Shown here: positions 7,780-17,324 of the stretch, in pieces | How positions within the stretch are numbered: position 1 is the first letter of the stretch | Layout: the number at the start of each line of letters is the position of its first letter | From: MGIIb-P sp963934015 | Lineage (GTDB): Archaea > Thermoplasmatota > Poseidoniia > Poseidoniales > Thalassarchaeaceae | NCBI GenBank assembly: GCA_963934015.1 | Contig: CAWVWT010000004.1 | Coordinates: 1 to 64,000 of the forward strand | DNA length: 64,000 bases | Direction: 5' to 3' | Program-made: the position numbers and the translations under genes | The notes under the pieces: model-generated | Told to the model about the DNA's origin: nothing | The model's database searches: none | The model's input: the letters and a program-made list of their open reading frames with translations, nothing else

Positions 7780-10700
7780 ATGTCTACGAACATATCCTCC
7801 ACCTCGGCCGCCTCAGGATTTCCTCTGCGTACGCAACGATTCCGCGCCCTCAGCCTGACTCTTCTGATGATTTTCTCCAGCCTTGCTGCAATCCAATATG
7901 CGGCATGGGAAGCTGCTGCGACAAACGATCAAGATGGTGACGGTCTGACCATGGGTCTTGAATTCCTGCTTAACACACAACCCCAAGATTGGGATAGCGA
8001 CAATGATGGGTTGCCCGATGGTTGGGAATATCAGTATGGGTTGGATCCACTTGATGCATCCAGTCTTGGAAATGATGGGGCCGCTGGTGACCCAGATGGT
8101 GATGGCTTAACCAATCTACAGGAGTATACCTACCTGGAACCTGTGAACTGGGATTTGACCAGCACGAGTAGTATTCTTGACAATGGCGTATGGTGGAATG
8201 GAACCGTCCCGGTCCGAAATTGGGACGAAGAGACTGCAATGCAGGCAACACCGGGTCAAGGCACCGATGGAACTGACGAAGATCCGATGGGTGATATTTG
8301 CAATGATAATATCGACAATGATTACGACGGTCTGGTGGATTCTGCAGACAGTGACAATGACGGTGATACCAATTGCGGAAGCGATGATGATGACGGTGAT
8401 GGTGATATCGACGAAGACCCAGATGGCTGGGATACGGACAATGATGGCATGCCTGATGGATGGGAAGTAGCCAATGGACTCAACGCGACCAGCCCATCCA
8501 ATGATGATGGTATGTTTGGCGACCCTGATAATGATGGGCTCGTCAATATTTACGAATACATGAACCCCTCATGGGACACCAGTTCAAGCGGGGTGGATTA
8601 CTTCCAACCTGGTCCAGCTGGTAGTGGGCGTACTGAGACCATTTCTCCATGCAATCCAGTTCTGGCCATCGGCCCAGGTGGGTGTGTTACACTTACTGCA
8701 GAGGTTGATGGTGTATTTTCCACCAATCCGATGCAATCCGATACTGATGGTGATGGCCTCAATGATTCCTACGAAGCCTTGGTCCTGTTGACTGATCCAA
8801 CTGATATCGATACTGACAGTGATGGCATCAACGATGGTATAGAGGTAGGCGGAGCATATGGAAATCCACCACAGGCCAGTGACCCCCGTGATAACAACAC
8901 AGACGATGATTTACTCGATGATGGCGATGAGGACAAGGATGGAGATGGACTGGTTGGTGCCAATGAAACAGATCCAACCCGGCGCGAAGATGCAGGTGAT
9001 TTCGACAATGATGGCATTGAGAATTGGGAAGAGAATCTGACCTGTACACAGTGGAATGTCTTCGATACAGATTTTGGTGGGATTGGTGATGGTGATGAGC
9101 GAAATTGGTCACATGGTACTGACCCCTGTGATTCAATGATCGATTTTTCATCCTTGATTTCAGGTTACAGTGGTTCGTTACAACGCCTTACACTTGCAAA
9201 CGCATCAGGTTTCAATCCAAATGGTGGGACTGGGTTTTACAATGATTCGAGTGGCCAACACACGTCATTCGCTTACGCTTCGACACAGTCGAATATTCTC
9301 TTTGGTGTAGCCTTGGCTCCACCTGCTGGAACCACTGATGCCGTCAATCGAAATGGCTCTTGGTGTCACTTCGATGCGATTCAAAGTGGCACAATTGGAT
9401 CCACTCAACAGCATTGTGATGATGATTATGCGGATACGGATGGCGATGGGCTTGCAGATTGGCAAGAATTGATGGGGACCTTTGGATTCACATCACTTCC
9501 TACTGATGTGGATTCTGATGATGATGGTGTCAATGATTTCGATGAGGTGATGGGTGGAACTGACCCCATGGAGCCTTGTGATAACAACATGGACACTGAT
9601 GGCGATTTACTGAATGATTATTTTGAAAATAATACCGGTTGCCCCCTGGATTTCATCCCTGGAATCATTGGCAATGGTAGTGCTGATTCTTACGTTACAG
9701 ATTACCTGACTCCTGATACTGATGCAGGTGGTGTTTGGGATGGGCAAGAATATCTCGATGGAACAAATCCACAGAATGACCCGGGTGATGACCAGAATCC
9801 CATTGACACAGATGGCGACGGTATTCCAGACAGTGTTGAAAATATCACTGGAACTGACTGGCGTGACCCCGATACTGATGGAGGTGGAATGATTGATGGC
9901 GAAGAATGTCCACCGCCTATGTGGATTTTCGGATGCATTGGTGGGAATTTCAATCCCTGGGATCCGACCGACGATGTCATTCAGAACGAGATTGTATTCT
10001 TTGCAAATAACACGACCTTCAGTGTTGATGAAACACTCGATCGTTACTGGCGCGTACACACGTACGACTCGTATACAGGTGGCGCCTACGGGAAAAATTC
10101 GTCCACTCAAATTTGGACTCCGATGTCTCAAGGATTTACTGATGACCAATGGGTTGCTAACAATAGTTACCACAACTCGACTGAGAGTTGGGGGATTCAA
10201 TTTGTGAATCCGGTGACAGACTCAAATCTTGCCCATCCTTACGCGACAACAGGTGTGCAGGGTTGGGCCGATACCCTAGCCAATCTAAGTCACGGTAATA
10301 TCACTCATGACATCAAGGTCGAAGATGCGAGTGTTGTAGGTTTGTTCGTCGATGCACCTGAAATTTGGTATGAATCAGCTGAGTTGAACAATTCTATTCC
10401 TTACGCGGGCGCGGGCACGTACGCGATGGATTTACCCCCTGAATTCACCGATGTAACCCATCACTTCTCCGAGGTGCTGAACATCACAAACGATGTCATC
10501 ACTGCTGCCGGTGCAGTCAGTGCATATGACAAAGTTGTCGCCCTGCAAGATTTCCTCTTGAATGGTAATGCAACCCATGAATATTTGCGTAATCATGATG
10601 GTAGCGCGTTGCCGATTGGAGAGGACCTCACTTTCCACCTCATCGTTGCTGCCAAGGAAGGCCGCTGCACCGAATATGCGACCGCATTCACCACCATGCT

Positions 10701-13700
10701 GCGCCTTGCTGGATTACCAGCCCGCAAGGTCACAGGATTCCATGGTGGATTCTGGAATGGACAAGGATACACAGTTACTGGTGCAAATACAGCAGCATGG
10801 TCTGAAGTACACTTACAAGCCAACCCAGCGGGTAATTCGTTTGACATGGGTTGGATCCCATTTGACCCCTGTCCTGCAGCAACTCCGACCCAGATTGTCA
10901 ATGAGACGTGGGGACCTCTGACCGTCCAGCGCGATCATTCATCTGGAAACATCTGGCTTAATGGCACTCTAGAATACACAGAAAACAACACAGCAATTGA
11001 AAATCACACTGTGCGATTGTTCCTCATGCCTCCTGCTGAGGCTGGAACTAATCCTAGCCTTGGTGCGACTGGAGCACGCCAACTTGGTAGTGATATGACC
11101 GGTTCAGTTGGCAACTTCTCACTCCGGGGCATTCCTGCAGAAATCATTGAACCCGGATTTGGGTCATTGGTTGTTGAAGTGAGCCAAGGTGGTTACGTCG
11201 AACATTCGTACAAGACATTCGCGTGGACCATCAATGTCACTGACACTCTCAACATTACACAAGATACACCAGCACAACCGGGTGAGCCCATCGTTGGTGC
11301 AGGTACAACCACACTGATTTCAGGAAATGTGCGGTGGGAAAACATTCCATTCCACGATCCTAGTGATGTCGGTTCGCTCGTTTTGTTCATGAATTACACC
11401 AGTACAGTGGATGGCGCAGTATCCCTACAAACTGTGGTTGGTGAGGATGGCTACTACGAATTCAATGTCACACTTGATGAGAACGAAGTCATCGCTCTTC
11501 TCCCTGCAACCATCGAATTCCCTGGTTGGCATGTGGATAGTTTGCACTTGGTCACGCCACCAACCTATCACGCGTTGCCTAGTACATACAACTTGAATTT
11601 CAACATCAGTGCAGCCCCTAATCTGACGGCTACATTGGAAGGGCCTGGGGCAAACGTCTCAATGCTATCAATCGATGAGAACCTATTCATCGATGGAACC
11701 ATTCTCAGCCGTGGACAAAATATTGTGCCGATGGAAGGTACACTTTGGCTGCAGATGCGGATGAATGGTTCCACCGGGCCGATGGAAAATATCACCTCGT
11801 GGACCCTCAATTCCTCGACTTGGTCCACTAGTCCAGGGAATTTCAGTATTGTGTGGAATTTCTCTGCAGCTTTCGCTCAAACCCTGGACCCTGGATACCT
11901 AGATGTCGAACTACTCTTCATCCCCGATGCTCTTGGTGCCACTGATATCGCAGGCTTACAGGAGACTGCGACCTTGACAGGCTTGAGTTATGGCTTGCAA
12001 ACAACCCTCTTTATCGAATATAACATCAATCCATTACAACGAGGTGAAGCGACGACTACGAACATTGGATTGACCGATCACCGTGGCAATTATGTATTGC
12101 CTGCCAACGGTACATACCTTTCCGAATTCAATGGCAACCTAATATCCACCAATGGTTCTGCAGATGTAGAATTTGGTGGTCTCAACATTGACTGGACACC
12201 TGACGCCAACACACCGGTCGGCGATTATGTATGGTATACCAACTATACCTCATCAACACCATGGTACAAATCTACCAACAGTCAAGGTGGTGTGCGTATT
12301 ACAGGTTACATTTTGATTAGTGCAACCCTGGCCGACAATTGGGTCCATATTGGCAATACATCCTACATTACGGGCGATATTCAAGATGATTTGACCAATA
12401 CAGTCATCACTGGAAATCAGACCTCACTGATCTTCGAGTTTGAATTCCCTGGTGTGGGTCCTAACGACCCAATGGGCAACCCTCCGCCGCCCACCTTCAT
12501 TCCTATTGGCACAGTTCCAGTCAACTCCACAACCGGTCTGTACAACATTTCGTTCATGATGCCAATCAATTTCCCAGGTGGAATCTGGGGAATTAGCATC
12601 ACTGCGGATTTTGCAGCGGGTGCACCACCGGGTGGTGCTTACTACAACTTGGAGATGCCACATCAGTTGGACATTGGAACCGAATCTGAAGCAACCCTTC
12701 AACTCAATACCACAGCGGTTCTTGTCGAAGTGAACAACCAACTCATACTCGAGGTGGATGTCAGGGATGTCGCAGCATTTTATTCGATGCCACCAGCTGG
12801 CCAAGAAGGCTTGAGAAACATTTCAAATGTCGCGGTTGAATTCTTCTGGGATGCCAACGGCGCCAACACCACACTGGGTACCTTCATCACCGATTCAAAC
12901 GGACGAGCGACATTATCGTGGACCGTACCCCTCAGCCAGGAACCTGGTTACTACGATGTTTGGGCTGTCATGTATGATGATCTATCTGACACCCTTTCAA
13001 CAAACAACGGTGCGCGATACATCGGTAATCACACATTGGCTAATGTTACAGTTCAAGTATTGACCTCGGTGGTTTTCGATCAGAGTGTACCTACAACAGT
13101 AGTGGCGGGAACCAGTTTCCAACTGTCCGGTATTATCGAAGACTCAATCGACCCAACTCGTCCATTCTCAGGGCCCGTGGATATCGAAGTATTCTGGCTT
13201 GATGATACTGAAGAATTGATGGCTTCTGGACACACAACAGCCATCAATGGGACATTTAATTTGACTGTGAATACAGATCCAAATAGCGATGGAATTGTCA
13301 GTGGAAATCACGAACTCATCGTCTCGGTCATCAATGGTTCGAATCCCTTCTACCTAACTGATACAGGGAACATGACAATCCTTGTTATGGGTGTCACCGA
13401 CTTTGAAAATATCTATCCGCTTTCAGGTATTGTTGTCACACGTGGTGATACTGTTGAATTCGGTGGGAAATTGGTTGAAAAAACTGACTTTGGCTGTAGC
13501 ACTTGCAATGGTGCGCCACGGATTATCAACTTCACATCGGTTGCAGCACAATTCCACGATACTTGGATGCCTGAGAATACTACGGATGTAGATGGGAGTG
13601 TAGGATTCGCATACACGATTCCAAGTGACCAACCATTGGGTCCCATCACCATCACACTGCATTATAACGGCACGTGGCACATGCTTGCAGATATAAGTCC

Positions 13701-16700
13701 AATCAATACAGTAACCGTTCGTTCACTAACCTTCCTCGTGGTAGACTCCGTTCTCGACAACCCAATTGCAGGCGGTGGATTCAACGTCACGGGAACGTTG
13801 GTCTCAGACAACGGTTCAGCGATCATTCAACGAGATGGTACACCAATGCTGCCCACACTCACATTCGATATCGATGGGTGGACAAATACGTTCACCGTCG
13901 CCAATGGTACCGCCCAAGGTGGCAATGGCTCATGGTGGGCTTGGGTCACTCTGAATGCGGACTTCGCACGCGGAACACACACGATTACTGCTGAATATAC
14001 ACCCACAATCAACTTCTATGGGTCTAGCAGTGGAAACAATACCTTCGATAGTAGGGGGTATTCAGTATTGACTATCACCAGCCCGATTGATCTCAACCTC
14101 GAAGATAGGACGATACGCGGTGATAATTTCACAGTGAATATTTCACTTATTGATAATGCGGGTAATCCGATTGAAAATGAAACAGTGACAATAGACCCAG
14201 TGGGTATGAACACTCCTGTATCTGTAACAACTGATTCCAATGGATTAGGGTCAGTTTTGATTACAGTACTGAATACAACCTCACCCGGTCCACATTTGAT
14301 CGATGCGAGTTATGGTGGGTTGAATGGTACAACCGGTGTCATTGGAGATGCAGATGATTCCCGCATAGTCATACTTGCACCAACCATTCTGACCATCGAT
14401 AGTGTTGAAGGAACCTTGATTGCGGGCCAAACTCTCATCGTCAATGGTACCCTTCTTGATGAATGGGGAATGCCTCTATTGGATGGTGACGGAAATGCAT
14501 CGGGAGGTGTCATTCACCTATTCATCGATGGCAATGATGTTGGTAGTACTTGGGCCGTTATTACAAATGGACCAACAGGTGTCTATTCACTAACCTACAC
14601 TCTACCTCAGAGTACTACTGCGGGTGCACATGATGTAGAGGTCCGCTTCCTCGGTGGATACCTTTGGGTCGACCCCGTCGGTGCAGGGGATTCAGTCAAC
14701 CCCGAATATTACTTGTCTGCAAATGCAAATACACTGTTCAACGCAACACAGCCCACTCACATTGACATAATCGCAGGTGGGGGTCCTATCGACCGTGAAG
14801 AATTGATTTCCATCAGTGGAGTCTTGCTGGATTCAGTAGATCGTCCCGTCACAAACATGACGATTGGTATCTATCTTGACAATGTATTCCTAACCAATGT
14901 GTCTACTGGTACGAACGGTACATTCGATGTATTCTATCCGGTGCCATCTGATATGACTCTTGGTCCAGTCACTATGGATGTCGAATATGCAGGTGCGCCC
15001 TTCTATCTCGAATCAAGCGCTACCATTGACTGGCAAGTTTACAGTTCGGTCAATGTCGACATAGTCTCACCAGATGCTGCAGCGATTGGAGACACAGTGA
15101 CCATCACTGGAACTGTACGCGACAATCTACCGGCTGGCTGGATTTCAGGACATAATATTGATGTCAGAATTGGTGGGATGCTCATCGGTAACGCATCAAC
15201 TGATGTGAACGGTGTTTGGGCACTGAATTGGACGATACCTTCTTCGATGTCATTGGGGAGCCACATCATCGACGTCTATGCACCTGCCCAAGGGTGGTAT
15301 CGTAGTGGTGAGGCCAACAGTACCCTTTGGGTGGCGCACCACTCCGCCCTTACACTGAGTGCAAACAACGGTGGTGATGCTACCCGCGGATTTGATTGGG
15401 TCATTAATGGACGATTATACGATAGCGATGTTGTCGGTCTGCCGGGTATCAGCAATGCCACCGTGCAAATCGCATTGGATGGTGCCTCATTTACCACACT
15501 CACTACCGACGAAAATGGAAACTTCACAGTATCTGTACCAGTTGACCTATCGAGTATACGTGGTGAACATCTCATTACAGCCCTCTACACAGGTGATTCA
15601 TCCTGGTTGGGAAGCGATCGTAATGTCTCGGTTACAACGTGGGCTGACGTGAATATTCAGATTACATTCGTATCAGATAATTCGATTCGGAGTGACTCGA
15701 CACACCCCATTCGAATTGAGGGGCGTATCGATGAAATTGGTGGCAATGGGAATTCGCTAACCGGCTTGACACTGGTATTGATGAATGGAAACACATCTCT
15801 ACCAACATCCAATCTGATTTGGGACAACTTAACAGGTGGTTTCATCATCGAGTTCACAGCAGATCGATACATCACTCCGGGTGACTTAACACTTGAACTC
15901 AGCAGTGAACGTGACGATTCACGACATCTCAATTCTGCCAACACAAGTGCGGAACTGTTCTTGCGCGTGCGCGCGATATTCGAGGTCGAATATGAAACTG
16001 TCATCTGGGGTGGACACACCATCAACGGCAGCGTCACCGTCCGGGATTATTACTCCAGCCAAGTCGTCCCAGGTGTTGCAATTGAGGCATACCTGCGCAA
16101 CGATTCACAAACCGAGCCATTCGAAATGTTCCTTGCTGGGTTCACCAATGAGGGTGGTGTTTGGGCATTCGAGTTCACGATACCAGAAAGTTTGCCACCG
16201 CTATCAGATCAAGGCCACTGGGGTACGTTGCATCTGCAATTCAACAGCTCATCTGCTGAACTTTCAGATGAGAGCAAGCAAAACCTTGCCCGCGATTTGT
16301 ACGCATTGCAATACGAAGCACAGAGCGACACGTCGCAAAGTGTGTCTTACTGGGTTTACGGACTTGTTTCGATCATTATTACGGGTGCGATTGCAGGGGC
16401 ATGGATTCTTTATGCTCGCCGTCGAGACACAATCGATGAATTATCGGAAATTTTCTCATATACCGCGGAATTACTAGCTGCTGGTGATGCAATCCGCGAG
16501 GCTATTTTCCACTGCTACGAGGAACTTTGTGGTGTCTTGATGTCACATGGTCAACTTCGCCGCGATTTCGAAACCGTTCGGGAATTCGAGATGGCTATTC
16601 GAAAGGCAATGCCTACCATCAGTGATGAGGCTCTGACCGCACTCGACAATATGTTTGAGATTGCACGCTACAGTCGTCAGGAACTTGGTGAGTCACATCG

Positions 16701-16791
16701 AAGTCAAGCGACAGTTGCATTACAGCGAGCCCTTGCTGAAATTCAGAATGCAAATCAAATGCCAGCCGCTGCTGCACCGCCACCCGTTTGA
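7780..16791 (+). CDS. Giant surface protein: Ca-binding repeats, transglutaminase-like domain, Ig-like repeats, DUF4129-like tail
   Basis: 3003 residues. Layout: signal peptide (about residues 20-45); many thrombospondin type 3-like DxDxDG calcium-binding repeats to about residue 700; a transglutaminase/papain-like domain with a visible triad of C963 (GRCTEYA), H1011 (WSEVHL) and D1029 (WIPFDPCP); about a dozen Ig-like/Big-type repeats of 90-110 residues with recurring G.Y...IP or PVTVTV-like strands; a TM helix near residues 2857-2880; and a cytoplasmic helical domain of about 120 residues ending in a FEIARYS-type motif that resembles DUF4129. A transglutaminase-like domain paired with DUF4129 is known from bacterial TgpA-type proteins. 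The outer part probably binds Ca and may cleave or crosslink proteins. A CCTTAATACCC tract about 36 bp upstream could be the TATA region. Confidence 0.92.
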   Translation: MSTNISSTSAASGFPLRTQRFRALSLTLLMIFSSLAAIQYAAWEAAATNDQDGDGLTMGLEFLLNTQPQDWDSDNDGLPDGWEYQYGLDPLDASSLGNDGAAGDPDGDGLTNLQEYTYLEPVNWDLTSTSSILDNGVWWNGTVPVRNWDEETAMQATPGQGTDGTDEDPMGDICNDNIDNDYDGLVDSADSDNDGDTNCGSDDDDGDGDIDEDPDGWDTDNDGMPDGWEVANGLNATSPSNDDGMFGDPDNDGLVNIYEYMNPSWDTSSSGVDYFQPGPAGSGRTETISPCNPVLAIGPGGCVTLTAEVDGVFSTNPMQSDTDGDGLNDSYEALVLLTDPTDIDTDSDGINDGIEVGGAYGNPPQASDPRDNNTDDDLLDDGDEDKDGDGLVGANETDPTRREDAGDFDNDGIENWEENLTCTQWNVFDTDFGGIGDGDERNWSHGTDPCDSMIDFSSLISGYSGSLQRLTLANASGFNPNGGTGFYNDSSGQHTSFAYASTQSNILFGVALAPPAGTTDAVNRNGSWCHFDAIQSGTIGSTQQHCDDDYADTDGDGLADWQELMGTFGFTSLPTDVDSDDDGVNDFDEVMGGTDPMEPCDNNMDTDGDLLNDYFENNTGCPLDFIPGIIGNGSADSYVTDYLTPDTDAGGVWDGQEYLDGTNPQNDPGDDQNPIDTDGDGIPDSVENITGTDWRDPDTDGGGMIDGEECPPPMWIFGCIGGNFNPWDPTDDVIQNEIVFFANNTTFSVDETLDRYWRVHTYDSYTGGAYGKNSSTQIWTPMSQGFTDDQWVANNSYHNSTESWGIQFVNPVTDSNLAHPYATTGVQGWADTLANLSHGNITHDIKVEDASVVGLFVDAPEIWYESAELNNSIPYAGAGTYAMDLPPEFTDVTHHFSEVLNITNDVITAAGAVSAYDKVVALQDFLLNGNATHEYLRNHDGSALPIGEDLTFHLIVAAKEGRCTEYATAFTTMLRLAGLPARKVTGFHGGFWNGQGYTVTGANTAAWSEVHLQANPAGNSFDMGWIPFDPCPAATPTQIVNETWGPLTVQRDHSSGNIWLNGTLEYTENNTAIENHTVRLFLMPPAEAGTNPSLGATGARQLGSDMTGSVGNFSLRGIPAEIIEPGFGSLVVEVSQGGYVEHSYKTFAWTINVTDTLNITQDTPAQPGEPIVGAGTTTLISGNVRWENIPFHDPSDVGSLVLFMNYTSTVDGAVSLQTVVGEDGYYEFNVTLDENEVIALLPATIEFPGWHVDSLHLVTPPTYHALPSTYNLNFNISAAPNLTATLEGPGANVSMLSIDENLFIDGTILSRGQNIVPMEGTLWLQMRMNGSTGPMENITSWTLNSSTWSTSPGNFSIVWNFSAAFAQTLDPGYLDVELLFIPDALGATDIAGLQETATLTGLSYGLQTTLFIEYNINPLQRGEATTTNIGLTDHRGNYVLPANGTYLSEFNGNLISTNGSADVEFGGLNIDWTPDANTPVGDYVWYTNYTSSTPWYKSTNSQGGVRITGYILISATLADNWVHIGNTSYITGDIQDDLTNTVITGNQTSLIFEFEFPGVGPNDPMGNPPPPTFIPIGTVPVNSTTGLYNISFMMPINFPGGIWGISITADFAAGAPPGGAYYNLEMPHQLDIGTESEATLQLNTTAVLVEVNNQLILEVDVRDVAAFYSMPPAGQEGLRNISNVAVEFFWDANGANTTLGTFITDSNGRATLSWTVPLSQEPGYYDVWAVMYDDLSDTLSTNNGARYIGNHTLANVTVQVLTSVVFDQSVPTTVVAGTSFQLSGIIEDSIDPTRPFSGPVDIEVFWLDDTEELMASGHTTAINGTFNLTVNTDPNSDGIVSGNHELIVSVINGSNPFYLTDTGNMTILVMGVTDFENIYPLSGIVVTRGDTVEFGGKLVEKTDFGCSTCNGAPRIINFTSVAAQFHDTWMPENTTDVDGSVGFAYTIPSDQPLGPITITLHYNGTWHMLADISPINTVTVRSLTFLVVDSVLDNPIAGGGFNVTGTLVSDNGSAIIQRDGTPMLPTLTFDIDGWTNTFTVANGTAQGGNGSWWAWVTLNADFARGTHTITAEYTPTINFYGSSSGNNTFDSRGYSVLTITSPIDLNLEDRTIRGDNFTVNISLIDNAGNPIENETVTIDPVGMNTPVSVTTDSNGLGSVLITVLNTTSPGPHLIDASYGGLNGTTGVIGDADDSRIVILAPTILTIDSVEGTLIAGQTLIVNGTLLDEWGMPLLDGDGNASGGVIHLFIDGNDVGSTWAVITNGPTGVYSLTYTLPQSTTAGAHDVEVRFLGGYLWVDPVGAGDSVNPEYYLSANANTLFNATQPTHIDIIAGGGPIDREELISISGVLLDSVDRPVTNMTIGIYLDNVFLTNVSTGTNGTFDVFYPVPSDMTLGPVTMDVEYAGAPFYLESSATIDWQVYSSVNVDIVSPDAAAIGDTVTITGTVRDNLPAGWISGHNIDVRIGGMLIGNASTDVNGVWALNWTIPSSMSLGSHIIDVYAPAQGWYRSGEANSTLWVAHHSALTLSANNGGDATRGFDWVINGRLYDSDVVGLPGISNATVQIALDGASFTTLTTDENGNFTVSVPVDLSSIRGEHLITALYTGDSSWLGSDRNVSVTTWADVNIQITFVSDNSIRSDSTHPIRIEGRIDEIGGNGNSLTGLTLVLMNGNTSLPTSNLIWDNLTGGFIIEFTADRYITPGDLTLELSSERDDSRHLNSANTSAELFLRVRAIFEVEYETVIWGGHTINGSVTVRDYYSSQVVPGVAIEAYLRNDSQTEPFEMFLAGFTNEGGVWAFEFTIPESLPPLSDQGHWGTLHLQFNSSSAELSDESKQNLARDLYALQYEAQSDTSQSVSYWVYGLVSIIITGAIAGAWILYARRRDTIDELSEIFSYTAELLAAGDAIREAIFHCYEELCGVLMSHGQLRRDFETVREFEMAIRKAMPTISDEALTALDNMFEIARYSRQELGESHRSQATVALQRALAEIQNANQMPAAAAPPPV

Positions 16792-16794
16792 GGT

Positions 16795-17316
16795 TTAATC
16801 ACGAACGAGATCGAGTACCAATTGGTCTCCGCGCCAACCAGCGCGCCCCAGCTCTGTACCGGGGGGGAGGGTAAACGTTCGAGTGAAGTTTGTACCTTCA
16901 TCGCCCTCAGCATTGAGTCGAAGCGTTGTCCAATCACCTTGAGAATTCATCTCAAGTTGAACACGATCTTGAATGGCGCCCGAAAGTGGCAAGATCAACG
17001 CATCTCCTTCACGGAACCCCCCGAGATTTGCGATGGCAATCTCTGCTGTTTGTAGCGAGTGAATCTCTGCAAAGTGCGCTTCCACCCCTTCACTAGCCAT
17101 GGCCAGTAAATTGACATGCGCAGCTTGTGTTTCTGCGAGATGGGGCAAATCGGATAGAAATGCATCATGCAAATGTGACGGGTCTGCTGAAAGACCTGCT
17201 AGAATAGGCGCAGGGGTTACCTTTTCCTCATCATCTGAGATTGAAACCAACTCAACTGTCGTCCAATCCATGGTGTCTCCCCTTTCCGTGGCATCATTGG
17301 GTGTCCTTGAACCCAT
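16795..17316 (-). CDS. Hypothetical protein with Hsp20/CS-like C-terminus
   Basis: 173 residues from ATG 17316. The C-terminal part (FTRTFTLPPGTELGRAGWRG then LVLDLVRD) has the beta-strand rhythm of alpha-crystallin/Hsp20 or ArsA-Hsp20 domains (LP...a.w.ggvL.v.l). The N-terminal half is helical and unfamiliar. The helicase stop codon upstream lies inside GGTGAT, which can act as the SD, so the two genes are likely co-translated. A later ATG at 17271 is an alternative start. The chaperone-like fold is a tentative reading. Confidence 0.6.
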   Translation of the reverse strand: MGSRTPNDATERGDTMDWTTVELVSISDDEEKVTPAPILAGLSADPSHLHDAFLSDLPHLAETQAAHVNLLAMASEGVEAHFAEIHSLQTAEIAIANLGGFREGDALILPLSGAIQDRVQLEMNSQGDWTTLRLNAEGDEGTNFTRTFTLPPGTELGRAGWRGDQLVLDLVRD

Positions 17317-17324
17317 CCATCTTC

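Noticed and set aside
8300..10000. Tandem DNA repeats or CRISPR-like array in the DxDxDG region
   Set aside because: Repetition is at protein level (calcium-binding motifs), with irregular spacing and no conserved DNA repeat or spacers.
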